From the NCBI GenBank assembly GCA_021397835.1, contig JAJFZO010000747.1:746501-810500 (forward strand): 64,000 nucleotides of DNA, read 5' to 3'. A program made the translations under genes and the position numbers. Source of the DNA: Moringa oleifera. Lineage: Eukaryota; Streptophyta; Magnoliopsida; Brassicales; Moringaceae. Position 1 is the first letter of the stretch; each line of letters opens with the position of its first letter. Below the pieces are notes generated by a model, which did no database searches, had not been told where the DNA came from, and was given only the letters and a program-made list of their open reading frames with translations. Below, piece by piece: positions 13,002 through 22,879 of this stretch.

Positions 13002-14061
13002 ATGGGATTTGCTGTTCGTCTCTGTTTGTGTCTCCTGCTTATTAGCTTTGCTGTAAAGTCTTCTGCACGCTCCACCTTCTTGCTTTCAGGTATACCTTCT
13101 TTTTTCATTTCATGGCCCTCCTTCATCTGCATCTGTCTGTCCTTCTCTGGGTTCGGTTTCTGTACCCATCAACAACAGAGCCAGAAAGAGAGAGTTTTTT
13201 TCTTACTGGGTATATATGCCTTCTCCTTTCATATCATGGTTCATCCCTTCTCTCACTAGGTTTTTGGTTTCTGTATCCATCAACAACAGAGCCATGGAGA
13301 GAAAGAGAGTTTTTTCTTGTTGGGTATAAGTTCTTCTTTCATTTCGTGGCCCTCCCCTTCTCTCTCTCTCTCTTTATCTCTCTAGGCTTTGGTTTCTGCA
13401 CCCATTAAACACAGAACCAGAGAAAGAAAGGAAGTTTTTTCTTGATGGATATGTTCTCAATGATCTCAAATCCCAGAATAGGAGATAACCCACATGAAAG
13501 AACTACATACTTAATTTGCTTTGGTCAATATAAATCTCATAGCCTGCTTCGTCTCTCTCTCTCTCTTCTGTATCATCTCCATGGCAGACTCCTTGCTTAG
13601 AAATGCGTTATAACAATGGAGTCTGTGCCTTGGCTTTAATACCGGTACATGCCAGTCCTTTTAGTTCGTCTGCCAATGCTTCTTTGTCTGCCTGCACCAG
13701 CTGGACTACGCGTATACTTTCTCTCTCGTTATGAGAGATCCACAACCTTCTTTCTTCTTAACCAGACAGATTTCCATTTTTTTAATTGTATATTAATCAA
13801 TCCATTATACTTCCCCTAATCACCGACTAATGACATGTTTCCTATGTTAAATTAATTGCTTTCTTTTAGATTTAATTCTAAATTCAATTTTATATTACAG
13901 GAAATGATCAGATCATGATGTTAAGGAGGTCTCTAATGGTGAGCACGTATGACTACAACGACCCATCTGCTAACCCCGGCCATGACCCTCCTGGAGCTCC
14001 CAGCAAGAAGGGCAAAATCGGCGGTGGCAGTGGCAGTGGCAGTGGCGGTCGGAGAGGCTGA
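13002..14061 (+). CDS. PSY: Peptide array gene 1: PSY-type sulfated-tyrosine peptide precursor
   Basis: Two exons: 13002-13089 and 13901-14061, with a phase-1 GT-AG intron, giving 82 aa. An in-frame ATG also occurs at 12984. I chose 13002 because MGFAVRLCLCLLL aligns with the starts of the other copies. Residues 1-~22 are a signal peptide ending SSAR. Exon 2 encodes DYNDPSANPGHDPPGAPS, which matches the PSY1 mature peptide pattern (DYGDPSANPKHDP...) at most positions. The Asp before Tyr suits tyrosylprotein sulfotransferase, and the prolines suit hydroxylation. A basic GKK and Gly-Ser tail follows. PSY peptides are apoplastic growth and stress-balance signals read by LRR receptor kinases. The match is strong; the exact processing is inferred. 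Confidence 0.9.
13091..13448 (+). repeat. Three tandem ~120-bp units in the intron of peptide gene 1
   Basis: Units start at about 13091, 13211 and 13325. Each runs from a TATA-start through a CT-rich block, then GGTTTCTG(T/C)A(C/T)CCAT(C/T)AA(C/A)(A/C)ACAGA(G/A)CCA, then GAGAAAG and GTTTTTTCTTG. The first unit begins right after the splice donor, so each later unit copies near-donor sequence. Divergence between units shows the duplication is not recent. Confidence 0.85.
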
Positions 14062-15197
14062 TATGTTACACATCTCTTTTTAATTTGGCACTTATAATAT
14101 ATATATATATATGGTATATGCTTGAATAATGCAGAGATTCGAATTCTATGGACTCGTAGTCTTATATGTAAATGTGCTTATGTATTATATATATTGAAAT
14201 TTTCTAAATAATTGTTAAATTATGTATTTATATTGTATTATTTTGAAATATTGATTAAATGTTTGGTAAAATGGTTTATTTTCAAAAATAAAAACTTAGT
14301 TCTTAAGTTTTTGGAGGACATCTCAAAGATATTAAAAACTCAGAAAAAAATTAATATTCTAATATCACTTCCTTACATCATTTTAAAACATTAAAAAATT
14401 AAAAATAATAAATTGATTGAAAAATATAATTTAATTATTCAAATCTAAGGGTTCATCATATTATTGTGACAATTTTACATAATTGATATATAAATTATTT
14501 TTATGTTACTTTACAAAATTGTATTTGTTTTGTCCCTTACGATTATTTATTCAATTCTTTCAAATCATTAGATTAATTTTTTAATTAAATATAAACATAA
14601 CAAAGTACCTCTCACGAGGCATCATATAATAAAGGTCAGGTCCTCTTGATCACTTGAATTGTGTTGATCTTTTAAGATGATTTAATAAAATTAATTATTA
14701 ATATTATGTATATTTATTTATTTATTTTTAATAAAACATTATTGATAATTTTTTAAAAAAACATGTAATATTTTTTTAAAATAATATTTACACGAACTAT
14801 AATCAAACCACGAAAACTCTCTCCGTAAAAAAAAAATAGAAAAAACCTTGTGAATACAAAATAAGCAAGTCATATTTTGAAGTTAGTTTAGTAATTAATT
14901 AAACCATTCTTACTAATTTTAATAAATCAAAAAAAATTATTTTATACAAGTATGCAAATTAATTGGAGCGTACCATAAATGTTGCTTAATTATTTCTTGA
15001 AATTCAACTTTGCCATAAATAGTACAGTTTAATTTTCTTAAATACTAATTCTTTTGAAATTCAACTTTACGGTTAAATACCCGCAAATCATATCATACCA
15101 TACATGTATCATGAACTATTTATAAGTCCATTTATAGCCTTTGTGTTCCTTAGAAAACTTAGTTTTTGCCTATTGTTCTAACGAGAGAGGCAGAGTT
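14062..15197. other. Spacer between peptide genes 1 and 2
   Basis: AT-rich and non-coding. A fragment at ~14965-15020 (accataaat ... gaaattcaac) repeats the block just upstream of peptide copy 2 (gaaattcaactttac), so part of the promoter was locally duplicated. A TATA microsatellite lies at ~14098-14112 in the 3' flank of gene 1. Confidence 0.5.
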
Positions 15198-15487
15198 ATG
15201 ACGGTCCAAGTTGGATTTTTCTTGTGTTTTCTTTTTGCTTCGATGGCAAATGTCTTTTGCCTGAAATATCCCTTTATTTTAAGGTAAATTTGATTCATAA
15301 AATTACAGAATAAAATTTTTAATATATTAATAATGTTATATTTTAAATTTATTGAACTTGTCATATATATATATATATATATATATATATGGTGTTTTTA
15401 TTATTGGTAGAAAATCAAATGGAGTTGTTGGAGATGATTAATTACGATACAATGAGAATTTTTTTTTTTTATCATACAAGGTCGTAA
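15198..15487 (+). pseudogene. Peptide array copy 2: decayed IDY-type precursor
   Basis: Exon 1 (15198-15283) encodes MTVQVGFFLCFLFASM, clearly the shared signal-peptide exon, and keeps a GGTAAA donor. It is 86 bases long, whereas the intact copies have 79, 85 or 88, so it ends in phase 2 and no longer joins the phase-1 second exon in frame. The SSAR cleavage region is gone (NVFCLKY). The acceptor TTGGTAG is kept at 15408-15410. Exon 2 begins like copies 3 and 6 (AAAATCAAATGGAG...GAGATGATTAATTAC), but the key Asp-Tyr has become Asn-Tyr and a T-run leads to an early stop. I read it as a pseudogene most related to copy 3. Confidence 0.8.
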
Positions 15488-16195
15488 ATAAAATTTAATT
15501 TTTTTAATGTAATTACTCTAAAAAAAAATTTACAACATGCATTGTTTAATTTTAAAAAATTTTTAAAAAATAAGCCAAAATTATTTATATAAAATCCAAA
15601 TTTAAATGACATAGTTAGAAAAAATATTATTAAGATCTAAATTAAAATATCAAATATATAATTGATGATTAAATTTAATATTTTAGAATGTAAAAAAAAA
15701 AAAAGTGGATATAGTTCAATTTTTTTTTTTGTTATATTAACCCAAAAGTAAAATATTTCTGATATGAAGTATGAAAGTCAAATTTTGATAAACCCAATTT
15801 GGTAACTAATTGACTCTATTGGTAATTTCAATAATTTTAATAAAATATTATTTAAATATGCAAATTAAACATTATCATATGTTTTAAGTATCAAGATTTT
15901 CTAATTAATTCTGAATTATGTTATTTTTTGGAAAAAAATAATGATATGTGATAATTTAATACTATTTTATTTTTTTTAAAGAGCATATCAACAAAAAATT
16001 TAATCTAAATTTTAGATCTGATCTTCTTTAATTATCCTTTTGCGATTCAACCTTACCATAAACGCTACCCATATAATACCATACCATACATGCACCATGA
16101 GCCATCTGTACATATAACTAGCTAGCCTATGTGTTCTCTTGTGCTCCTTAGCAAAAACTTCTTTACCTAACAGCTCTTGTAAGGGAGATAAGACT
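15488..16195. other. Spacer and promoter of peptide gene 3
   Basis: AT-rich DNA followed by a promoter block shared with copy 2: a cataccatacatg stretch at ~16075-16095, and the leader tgtgttctcttgtgctccttag upstream of the ATG. This likeness places copies 2 and 3 in one subgroup. Confidence 0.5.
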
Positions 16196-16675
16196 ATGGC
16201 GATAAGAGTTAGATTTTTCTTGTGTTTATTTTTTGCTTCAGCTATAATGTCATCAGCTCGAAACATTCCTTCATTTCCAGGTAAAATTTATAATGTTGAT
16301 AATGTCCTTTTTACAAATTATTTTACAGCAATTTGATATGACATCATTGAATAAAACTCAATATTATTATACAAAATGTAATAAATATAATAAAACCTAG
16401 TTTTGAAATATTTTTAAATTTATTGAACTAATCGTATGGTATTTTTATAATTTGCAGGAAATCAAAAAGAGACGTCGGAGATGATTGATTATGATTCTTC
16501 AAGCGTATACCATCTTCTTCATTCTGATAGTTTCACAATCGATTATGATCCTCCCCATGCAAAACCTCCTCAACATAATTTCATGATTGATTATGATCCG
16601 CCAAGGGCAGACCCTCCTCAAATTCATGTTGATTACAATCCTCCAAGCCTCGGATCTCTTCTTGCCTGCAAATGA
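16196..16675 (+). CDS. Peptide array gene 3: multi-unit Asp-Tyr peptide precursor, RGF/GLV-like
   Basis: Exons 16196-16280 and 16458-16675, phase-1 intron, 100 aa. Exon 1 gives the signal peptide MAIRVRFFLCLFFASAIMSSAR. Exon 2 starts GNQKETSEM and then carries four Asp-Tyr units: MIDYDSSS, TIDYDPPHAKPPQHN, MIDYDPPRADPPQIH and VDYNPPSLGSLLACK. The second unit contains a 13-mer that fits the RGF/GLV/CLEL pattern DYxxPxxxPPxHN at every fixed position. The third is one step degenerate (QIH for xHN). RGF peptides are sulfated root-meristem and gravitropism signals, and their precursors usually hold one copy near the C-terminus. The repeated array and the location among PSY genes are unusual. The RGF likeness could be homology or convergence from a PSY ancestor. 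Confidence 0.82.
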
Positions 16676-18952
16676 GATGTCGATCCCTTTTGTATGCTTA
16701 AATAACTTGCATGAACTATATGTTTCTCATGTATGTGCCTTGTACTCTCTTTGAAGCTTCAATAATATAATAAAATTATAATAATCTCAATATTCCTTGA
16801 AAAATATAAGGAATGTAGCATGCGTGGTAAGAGCACTCACTTGTGCCAAAGTGGAATTCTAAATACAATTTTATAATCTATGCTAGTATTTATCATATTA
16901 ATTTAAGATTATTCTTAATTTGAAATTATATATATATAATATATTATTATTCACTAAAATTCACATTAAGTATGTTATAATATTAAAAAATTGATTTTTG
17001 ATGTTATTATTATTATGAATATTAATTAATGAATATTTATTCAATTTTTTTCGACTATGAAAGTTTTTAATTCTTCATATTTTAAGATGTTTGAAAGGTT
17101 TCAAACTCCTCATGTCATAAGATATACTGATTACTTTATTTGTCAAATCCTTAATTTTGTCATTCGTCACTAGTGACGATATGCCTATAAATAGAGGCTG
17201 TGAAGTAGTATTAAATGCAAGAAACAAAATAAGAGAAATTGCTCTTTCCACTCTTTTCATGCTTTCTTTTTTTTTTTTTTTTCCTTCTGGGTACAATTTA
17301 ATTTTTTATTTTATAATTATTAATATATAATTTTTAATAATTGTATTATAAATTTATAAATAAAAATTTAATATTTATCTCATATTATTAATCAAACTCT
17401 CATGTTAAAAAAATAACAAATCGAATCTCAATCTATCAAGTTGATTCAAATTAGATTTTCTTTCAAATGACAATAAAAAGTTAAGAATATTTTTGTCATT
17501 AAAATATCTAAAAAATAACTTAAATAAAATTTTTACTTTATTTTTGATCCATCTCTCAAATTTAAATAATTTTTGATACAATACCTATTTTTTATGAATT
17601 TTTTAAAATTTTAATAGTACAAATTTAAAAAAGTATATATTTTTAATATTTAAAAGTTTTTACAAGTTTTTGTAACAGTAGTTTTAATATTTATTTATAT
17701 TTACAAAAAAAAATTAAGTTAAAATTCATTACATGAGATTTTTAATTTGAACATCTCTAATTTTTTTATAAAATTTAACTTAGTCAAATTTAATAGATCA
17801 AGGTTTGATTTGTAACCTTATCAAATTTATTGTATAAAATTATTTTACTTGTATTATGGTTTCTTTGATGTAATAACTTCTCATATTAAAATAAAATAAA
17901 ATATATAGTTCATGAAATTTTGAAAAAATAAAATGCAAAAAACTCCTTAAAATATCATAAAAGTAAGTAAGAAACAAGCTGGTTAAGATAAACATTAGAA
18001 TTTATTTCATTTATTTATTTTTTTCTCTTGCTAGCTAGCATGATAAATGGTAAAACTAACATTTTTGTTTTCTTTTTTGAAAAATCAACAAATATCATTT
18101 TTGTAGAAAAATTATTTCCTTTCCCAAATTTCTGTTATATAATCCAATAGAATGCACATTGAATTAATAGAAGCAAAAAAAGATTATATAACATTACATA
18201 TTCAAAGCAAATTTATCTTATATTTTCAAAAAAAAAGTTTAAATATAAAAAAAAACTTTGAATTATACCTACTTTTAATGTAAACCTTAATGGATTAATT
18301 CGGTCAATTATACATCTAATTTTTCAATTTGATCTGAATTAGATCTTAATTTAAATAGCTATAAAAAATTAAAGGTTAATTTTCATTGTTCAAATATTTT
18401 TAAAAAACTCAAATAAATTCTACGCTTTATTTTCAGTTAATCTCTTAAACAATTTTTAACTCTTAAATTATTTTTATATTTAATAATATGATTTTTTAAA
18501 TAAATAATTTTTTAGTACCCAAAAATTTTAATTTTTTGTGATGGTAATTTAAACATTTTATTATATTTAAAAAAATAAATCAAATTTATTGTATAAAATC
18601 TTTAATTTAAATATTTTTTATTTTTCATAAAATTTAATTGATTTTTCAAAATATAAAATAAGAAATTATAATTTAAATGTTTTTTATTTATCTAAAATAT
18701 TATTTAAATAAAAAATAACTTGACTTTTTTAGAACTTGACCATATCCATGCAAATTAAAACTTACCGTAAATTCTAGATTTTTTTCCATATCTATGAAAT
18801 TGAATCTAATTTTCACAATCTTTCTTTTAAGTATTCCACCAAACAATTCATTATATAACACAACATCACATCTCATAAACTGTGTGCATACACACAAGCA
18901 GAGATAGCCATTGTGTTCTCTTAATCTAACTAGAAAGCTTTTCGAGACGGTT
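16676..18952. other. Spacer between peptide genes 3 and 4
   Basis: Very AT-rich. After the gene 3 3' UTR (to ~16800) I see no coding frame. Blocks of dispersed AT-rich repeat lie at ~17390-17800 and ~18240-18640. An isolated TATA-type promoter-like stretch (cctataaatagagg) at 17188 is followed by no gene and may come from a solo LTR. The last 220 bases are the promoter of gene 4. Confidence 0.5.
18736..18741 (+). promoter_or_regulatory. TTGACC (W-box-type) in the gene 4 promoter
   Basis: TTGACC sits 217 bases before the gene 4 ATG within a block (cttgaccatatccatgcaaa) that recurs at 21818 and, diverged, at 22015 upstream of gene 6. TTGAC(C/T) is the WRKY core. Use by a WRKY factor is inference. 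Confidence 0.4.
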
Positions 18953-19465
18953 ATGGCGTTCAAAGTTCGAGTTTTCTTGTGTTTGATGTTTGCTTGGACT
19001 ATAATGTCTTCTGCTCGGACTATATCTTCAATTTCAGGTAAAATATTATAATTTTTTAATTATTATTTTATTTGATATTTTAATTTAATCGTGTTGACTA
19101 CTAAATCTAACGGCATCATATTGGTATCCATCGTAAAATTTAAATTTAATATTTATTGAATCAATTGTAAAGAGTTTGATGATGTAAATAAGTTATTATA
19201 CTTTTGGATGAAATATATTAATTAAGCTATTATACTTTGCTAAATATCAATTAAGGGCATATTTTTTAATGTTCATTAACGTCATTTTTTCAATATTTAA
19301 TTATAATTATTATTTTATGTTATAGAAAATAATCAAATGATGGCATGGAGGTCACTAATGGCGAGCGCAGATGACTATGAGGACCCGGAGCCTAACCCTG
19401 GCCATGACCCTCCGCCACCTCACCCGAAGGGCAAAGTTAGACAAAAATGGTGGCAATTGCGTTGA
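18953..19465 (+). CDS. PSY: Peptide array gene 4: PSY-type sulfated-tyrosine peptide precursor
   Basis: Exons 18953-19037 and 19326-19465, phase-1 GT-AG intron, 74 aa. Signal peptide MAFKVRVFLCLMFAWTIMSSAR. Exon 2 starts ENNQMMAWRSLMASA, alike in layout to gene 1 (GNDQIMMLRRSLMVST), and encodes the PSY motif DYEDPEPNPGHDPPPPHP, then a basic KGKVRQKWWQLR tail in place of gene 1's Gly-Ser tail. The Asp-Tyr pair needed for sulfation is kept, and DP and HDPP anchor the PSY alignment. It is probably secreted and processed like PSY1. The MSSAR ending of the signal peptide and the intron position show common descent with the RGF-like copies. Confidence 0.88.
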
Positions 19466-20965
19466 TGGTTGAAGAGGCTAACATATATATGTGACTTAGT
19501 TTAAAATTAATAATACATGTTTGAATCATGGAGAAATTAATGTCTCGTTTCGCTTCATTATAAGTTGTTTAAGCAATGGATCTCATATATAAATATATTT
19601 ACATATTATTATTATATAAAAAATTTAAAAATAAGTATTAATTATTTTTTAAGTAAAATTATATAAAATTTTAATGTTGATTCTATATTATCTATCCAAA
19701 TTTTATATTCAAAAAGGTAATAAATGAAATATTAATTTATCAATTTGATTTAAATTAAACTTTAACTTAAATCACTATAAAAATTTAAAAATATTTTTAT
19801 TGTTGAAATATATCAAAATAATTCAAATGATTTTTTTACTTTAATTTGAGTTCTTTCCTCAAATTTAAATAATTTTTGATATAATATTTAATTTTTAATA
19901 AATTTTTAAAATTTTGATAATATAATTTAAAAAATATATATTTTTATACTTAAAAAATTATAAAACTTTTTGTAATGATAGCTTAAATATTATTTTTATA
20001 ATTATAAAAAATTTTAAGTTAAAATTCATTGTATAAGATTTTTAATTTGAATATATTTTTAATTTTTAATTTTTTTATAATACTTAATTTAATCTAAGTT
20101 GATATATCAGAATTTAAATTATTATTATTTTTAAATATAAAAATTTAATTGATAATATAGAGCAAATATAATGATTTGGTATGACTTTTATCATTATTTT
20201 TTAAAATATTGATTAAATAATTGACAAATGCATGATTTATTTTTAAAATTAAAAAAATTAAATTTTAATCATGGACGGTTAAAAATAATATAAACATAAT
20301 AAATTATAAAAATATCATTTTATTTTTTATTAAAACTCAACAAAAATTAAATCAGTAATACTGTAGTAGATATTGTGATAGTTGTCTTGAAAAAATAAAT
20401 ATGAATAATTGCAAGCATATGGTATTATTTTTTATTTAATTTAAATAAGTTAAAATTTTTAAATAATAATAAATAATGTTGTATCAAATTTAAAAATACT
20501 TTGAAATACAATAACTCTTTTAGATATTGATTCGTATAATTTATTTTTTGAACCAAAAGTATTACTACCGACTTCACTAATAGAAAAAAAAAATAACACC
20601 TAAAATTTTAAAATCTGTAAAAATTTTTAATTACTATCGTAATATCTTGATTGCTTGTAAAATATTATTGTTTATATCTAAATAAGTTTTTCTAAAATTA
20701 AATTATTAAAATTTTATTTACAATAATTATATCACATGAAAGGTTAAATGGATCAATAATCTTATATATTGAAAAAAATTAAAACAAATTAATTATGAAT
20801 ATATTACTGATAAATTTACTTCTTAAATTATTAAAAAAACTATATGAATAATTGTTAATTTTATTTTTATATAATTTTATTTTTTATATCATTACAATTT
20901 TAAATAAAAAATTTTGTTTTTATTCTTGTACTTCGAGTCTCCAAAATACCAAGATCGACCTTGAC
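19466..20965. other. Spacer between peptide gene 4 and copy 5
   Basis: AT-rich, without coding frames. The third block of the dispersed array repeat lies at ~19700-20110. Nothing else is recognised. Confidence 0.5.
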
Positions 20966-21452
20966 TAACCTATGTATTCTCTTATGCTCCTTGAAAAACT
21001 TAGTTGCCTAATAAGTATTATTATTATTATGATTATGATTATTATTATTTTATGTTTGTTCTTTACTTTAAGTTATAATGTTATTTTCTAGAAACATTTT
21101 TTTTATTTCCAAGTAAACCTAATTAGATTCATAAAATCATCAAATAAAATATATGCTATATTGATAATATATTTTTAAATGTAGATTTAACTACGTTTTG
21201 ATATTACGTCATTAAATAAATTTGATATCATTATACAAAATATAATAAAATATAATAAAAATAAATTTATTGAAATAATTATAAAAATATTTTTATAATT
21301 TACACGAACAAAAAAAAGCGTCGAACATGATTGATTATAATTCTTCAAGCATTCACTTTTCTACAATTTCACAATTGACTATGATTTTCTGCACACAACC
21401 ACTTCATTGTAATTTCATAATTGATTACGATGATCTAAATTTTGTTAACTAA
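20966..21452 (+). pseudogene. Peptide array copy 5: decayed duplicate of gene 3
   Basis: The leader cctatgtattctcttatgctccttg matches gene 3. The exon 1 region is scrambled by an ATT/GATT run (21019-21050) where the start and signal peptide should be. Recognisable pieces remain (agttataatgttattttctagaaaca, tttccaag), but the donor GGTAAA has become AAGTAAA. The acceptor CAG is lost (tttacacgaac at ~21298-21308). The exon 2 remnant (21327-21452) still encodes MIDYNSSS and later IIDYDDLNF, aligned with gene 3, with a frame slip between them. It is non-functional as a peptide gene and most similar to gene 3. Confidence 0.8.
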
Positions 21453-21799
21453 AATTTCGACGAGAATTACTCTCTTGAAAAAATGATCGTGAGAAAATTG
21501 GTTTCTCAATAAAAAATAATTTTCATTAAAAACTTTAATAGGATAGATTTCCTAATAATTATATTATTGAATTAATTTATAAGTATTATTTTTTACGATA
21601 AAATTATTTCACAATAAATTCATTTATATTTTTAAAAATAAATTTTATTTATCAAAAGTTTGCATGTTCATGTAATAACTTCTCAAATCAAAACAAAATA
21701 AAATATATAATTAGTGAAAATCTAAACAATAATGATTAAATGAAATTAAAACTAAATTCTTTGTGAGCCTTTTTTAAAAAAGTAATAAAAAATAAATTG

Positions 21800-21930
21800 A
21801 ATATTATTTTCAATGGTTTGACCATATCTAATGCAAAGTAAACTCACCATAAATTCAATATTTATTTCATCCATGAAATTAAATCTACCTTTTATAGCCT
21901 TTCACTGACTCATTAAATAACATAGTAAGG
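21800..21930 (+). promoter_or_regulatory. Orphan duplicate of the gene 4/gene 6 promoter block
   Basis: The sequence caatggtttgaccatatctaatgc at 21811-21834 and the ~100 bases after it (accataaattc..., ccatgaaattaaatct, tatagcctttcactgact) repeat the promoter blocks at 18730-18840 and 22008-22110. No peptide exon follows before the next copy of the same block. It looks like a tandemly duplicated promoter left without its gene. Confidence 0.6.
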
Positions 21931-22220
21931 ATTAAATAAAATTAGAGATCCATGCCCAATTGGTTCTATACTTTCAAAAAAAAAGAGAAAAATTATTTTA
22001 ATATTTTCAATGGTTTGACCGTGTCTAAAGCAAATCAATTCTATATTTATTTCTATATTTAGAAAAATTAAATATGACTTTATGGCCTTTGTTTGACTCC
22101 AAAAGAGAAAAAATAAAATTATATAACACCACCACCATATATATAAGTAGAGATAGGCTTTGTCTTCTCTTATACTAACTAGAAAGCTTAATTCCCAGTA
22201 CCTCTAAAAGGAAGAGAGCT

Positions 22221-22641
22221 ATGGCGTTTGCCGTTCGACTTTTCTTGTGTTTGTTGTTTGCTTCGGCTGTAATGTCTTATGCTCGAAATATTCCTTCAGG
22301 TACTGAAATTAAATTTATAATATTGTTGATAATTATATTGTTATTTTATTTATATAATTAAAATATTTTAAAATAATTAATATTTATTTATTTGTTATTC
22401 TTCTAATAAAAATGATAAAACTAAGATTTTTAAAATATTTTAAATTTATTGAATTGATGATCAAATGGTATCGTTATAATTTACAGAAAATCAAGAAGAG
22501 TTGTCGGAGATGATTGATTACACTCCGGTGAGAACACACCCTCCTCCGGGACACCCTCCGGTTGATGCTTCCGTAGTCCTTTCAAAGAGATCAATTTGCG
22601 ACATTTTTTCCTGTCATCCTCCGTCTACTACCGGCAAATGA
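22221..22641 (+). CDS. Peptide array gene 6: IDY-type peptide precursor, mosaic of PSY-like and RGF-like copies
   Basis: Exons 22221-22299 and 22487-22641, phase-1 intron, 77 aa. Signal peptide MAFAVRLFLCLLFASAVMSYAR. Exon 2 begins ENQEELSEMIDY and continues TPVRTHPPPGHPPVDAS. DY plus PP at positions 9-10 recalls RGF peptides, while PGHPP recalls the PGHDPP of the PSY copies. The tail SICDIFSCHPPSTTGK has two cysteines, which is unusual for either family. Leader and promoter (taactagaaagctt, TTGACC block) match gene 4, whereas ARNIPS, exon 2 and the bases after the stop (AAATGAGATGTCGAT) match gene 3. The frame is intact, so the gene is probably active, but its peptide class is open. Confidence 0.78.
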
Positions 22642-22832
22642 GATGTCGATTCCTGTCATATGCTGTCATAAATTGTATGAATTATGTATTAAGAATTATC
22701 ATATGGTAATGCAAATAATTTAAGGAAAGTTTTCCATTTTTTAGTTTAAAAAATGAATTTATGTGGAGAAAAGACCAAACTGCCCCTATATGTGTGGGCA
22801 TTGCAAGATAAGATCATTGGATTGTATATTCT

Positions 22833-22879
22833 CACGTGCGATCACGTGAGGTGGAGCCCACGTATTTAAGGGACACGTG
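22833..22879 (+). promoter_or_regulatory. Three G-boxes and a TATA-like box of the NDA promoter
   Basis: CACGTG occurs at 22833-22838, 22843-22848 and 22874-22879, with a further CCACGTA at ~22858 and a TATTTAAG box at 22863. A GATAAG I-box lies just upstream at 22808. G-box plus I-box is typical of light- and ABA-responsive plant promoters. The known light induction of Arabidopsis NDA1 fits this. Function is inferred. Confidence 0.65.

Larger units (their letters stand above)
17390..20110. repeat. AT-rich repeat family in three dispersed copies within the peptide array
   Basis: Blocks at ~17390-17800, ~18240-18640 and ~19700-20110 share a run of phrases: TTGAT-CAAATTAGA, an ACTTTAATTT stretch, CTCAAATTTAAATAATTTTTGATA, a TTTAAAATTTT stretch, and AAGTTAAAATTCATT(A/G)(C/T)A(T/A). 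They flank gene 4 on both sides. Similarity judged by eye in AT-rich DNA is approximate. They could be old TE fragments or by-products of the array's duplications. Confidence 0.5.

Noticed and set aside
16196..16675. Reading gene 3 as a CIF/TWS1-type sulfated peptide
   Set aside because: CIF peptides share the DY start but not PP-x-HN. The gene 3 units fit the RGF pattern better, and the exon structure matches the local PSY copies.
17188..17300. TATA box and leader-like sequence between peptide genes 3 and 4
   Set aside because: No signal-peptide exon or other coding exon follows. It could be a solo-LTR promoter, but the ends cannot be defined.
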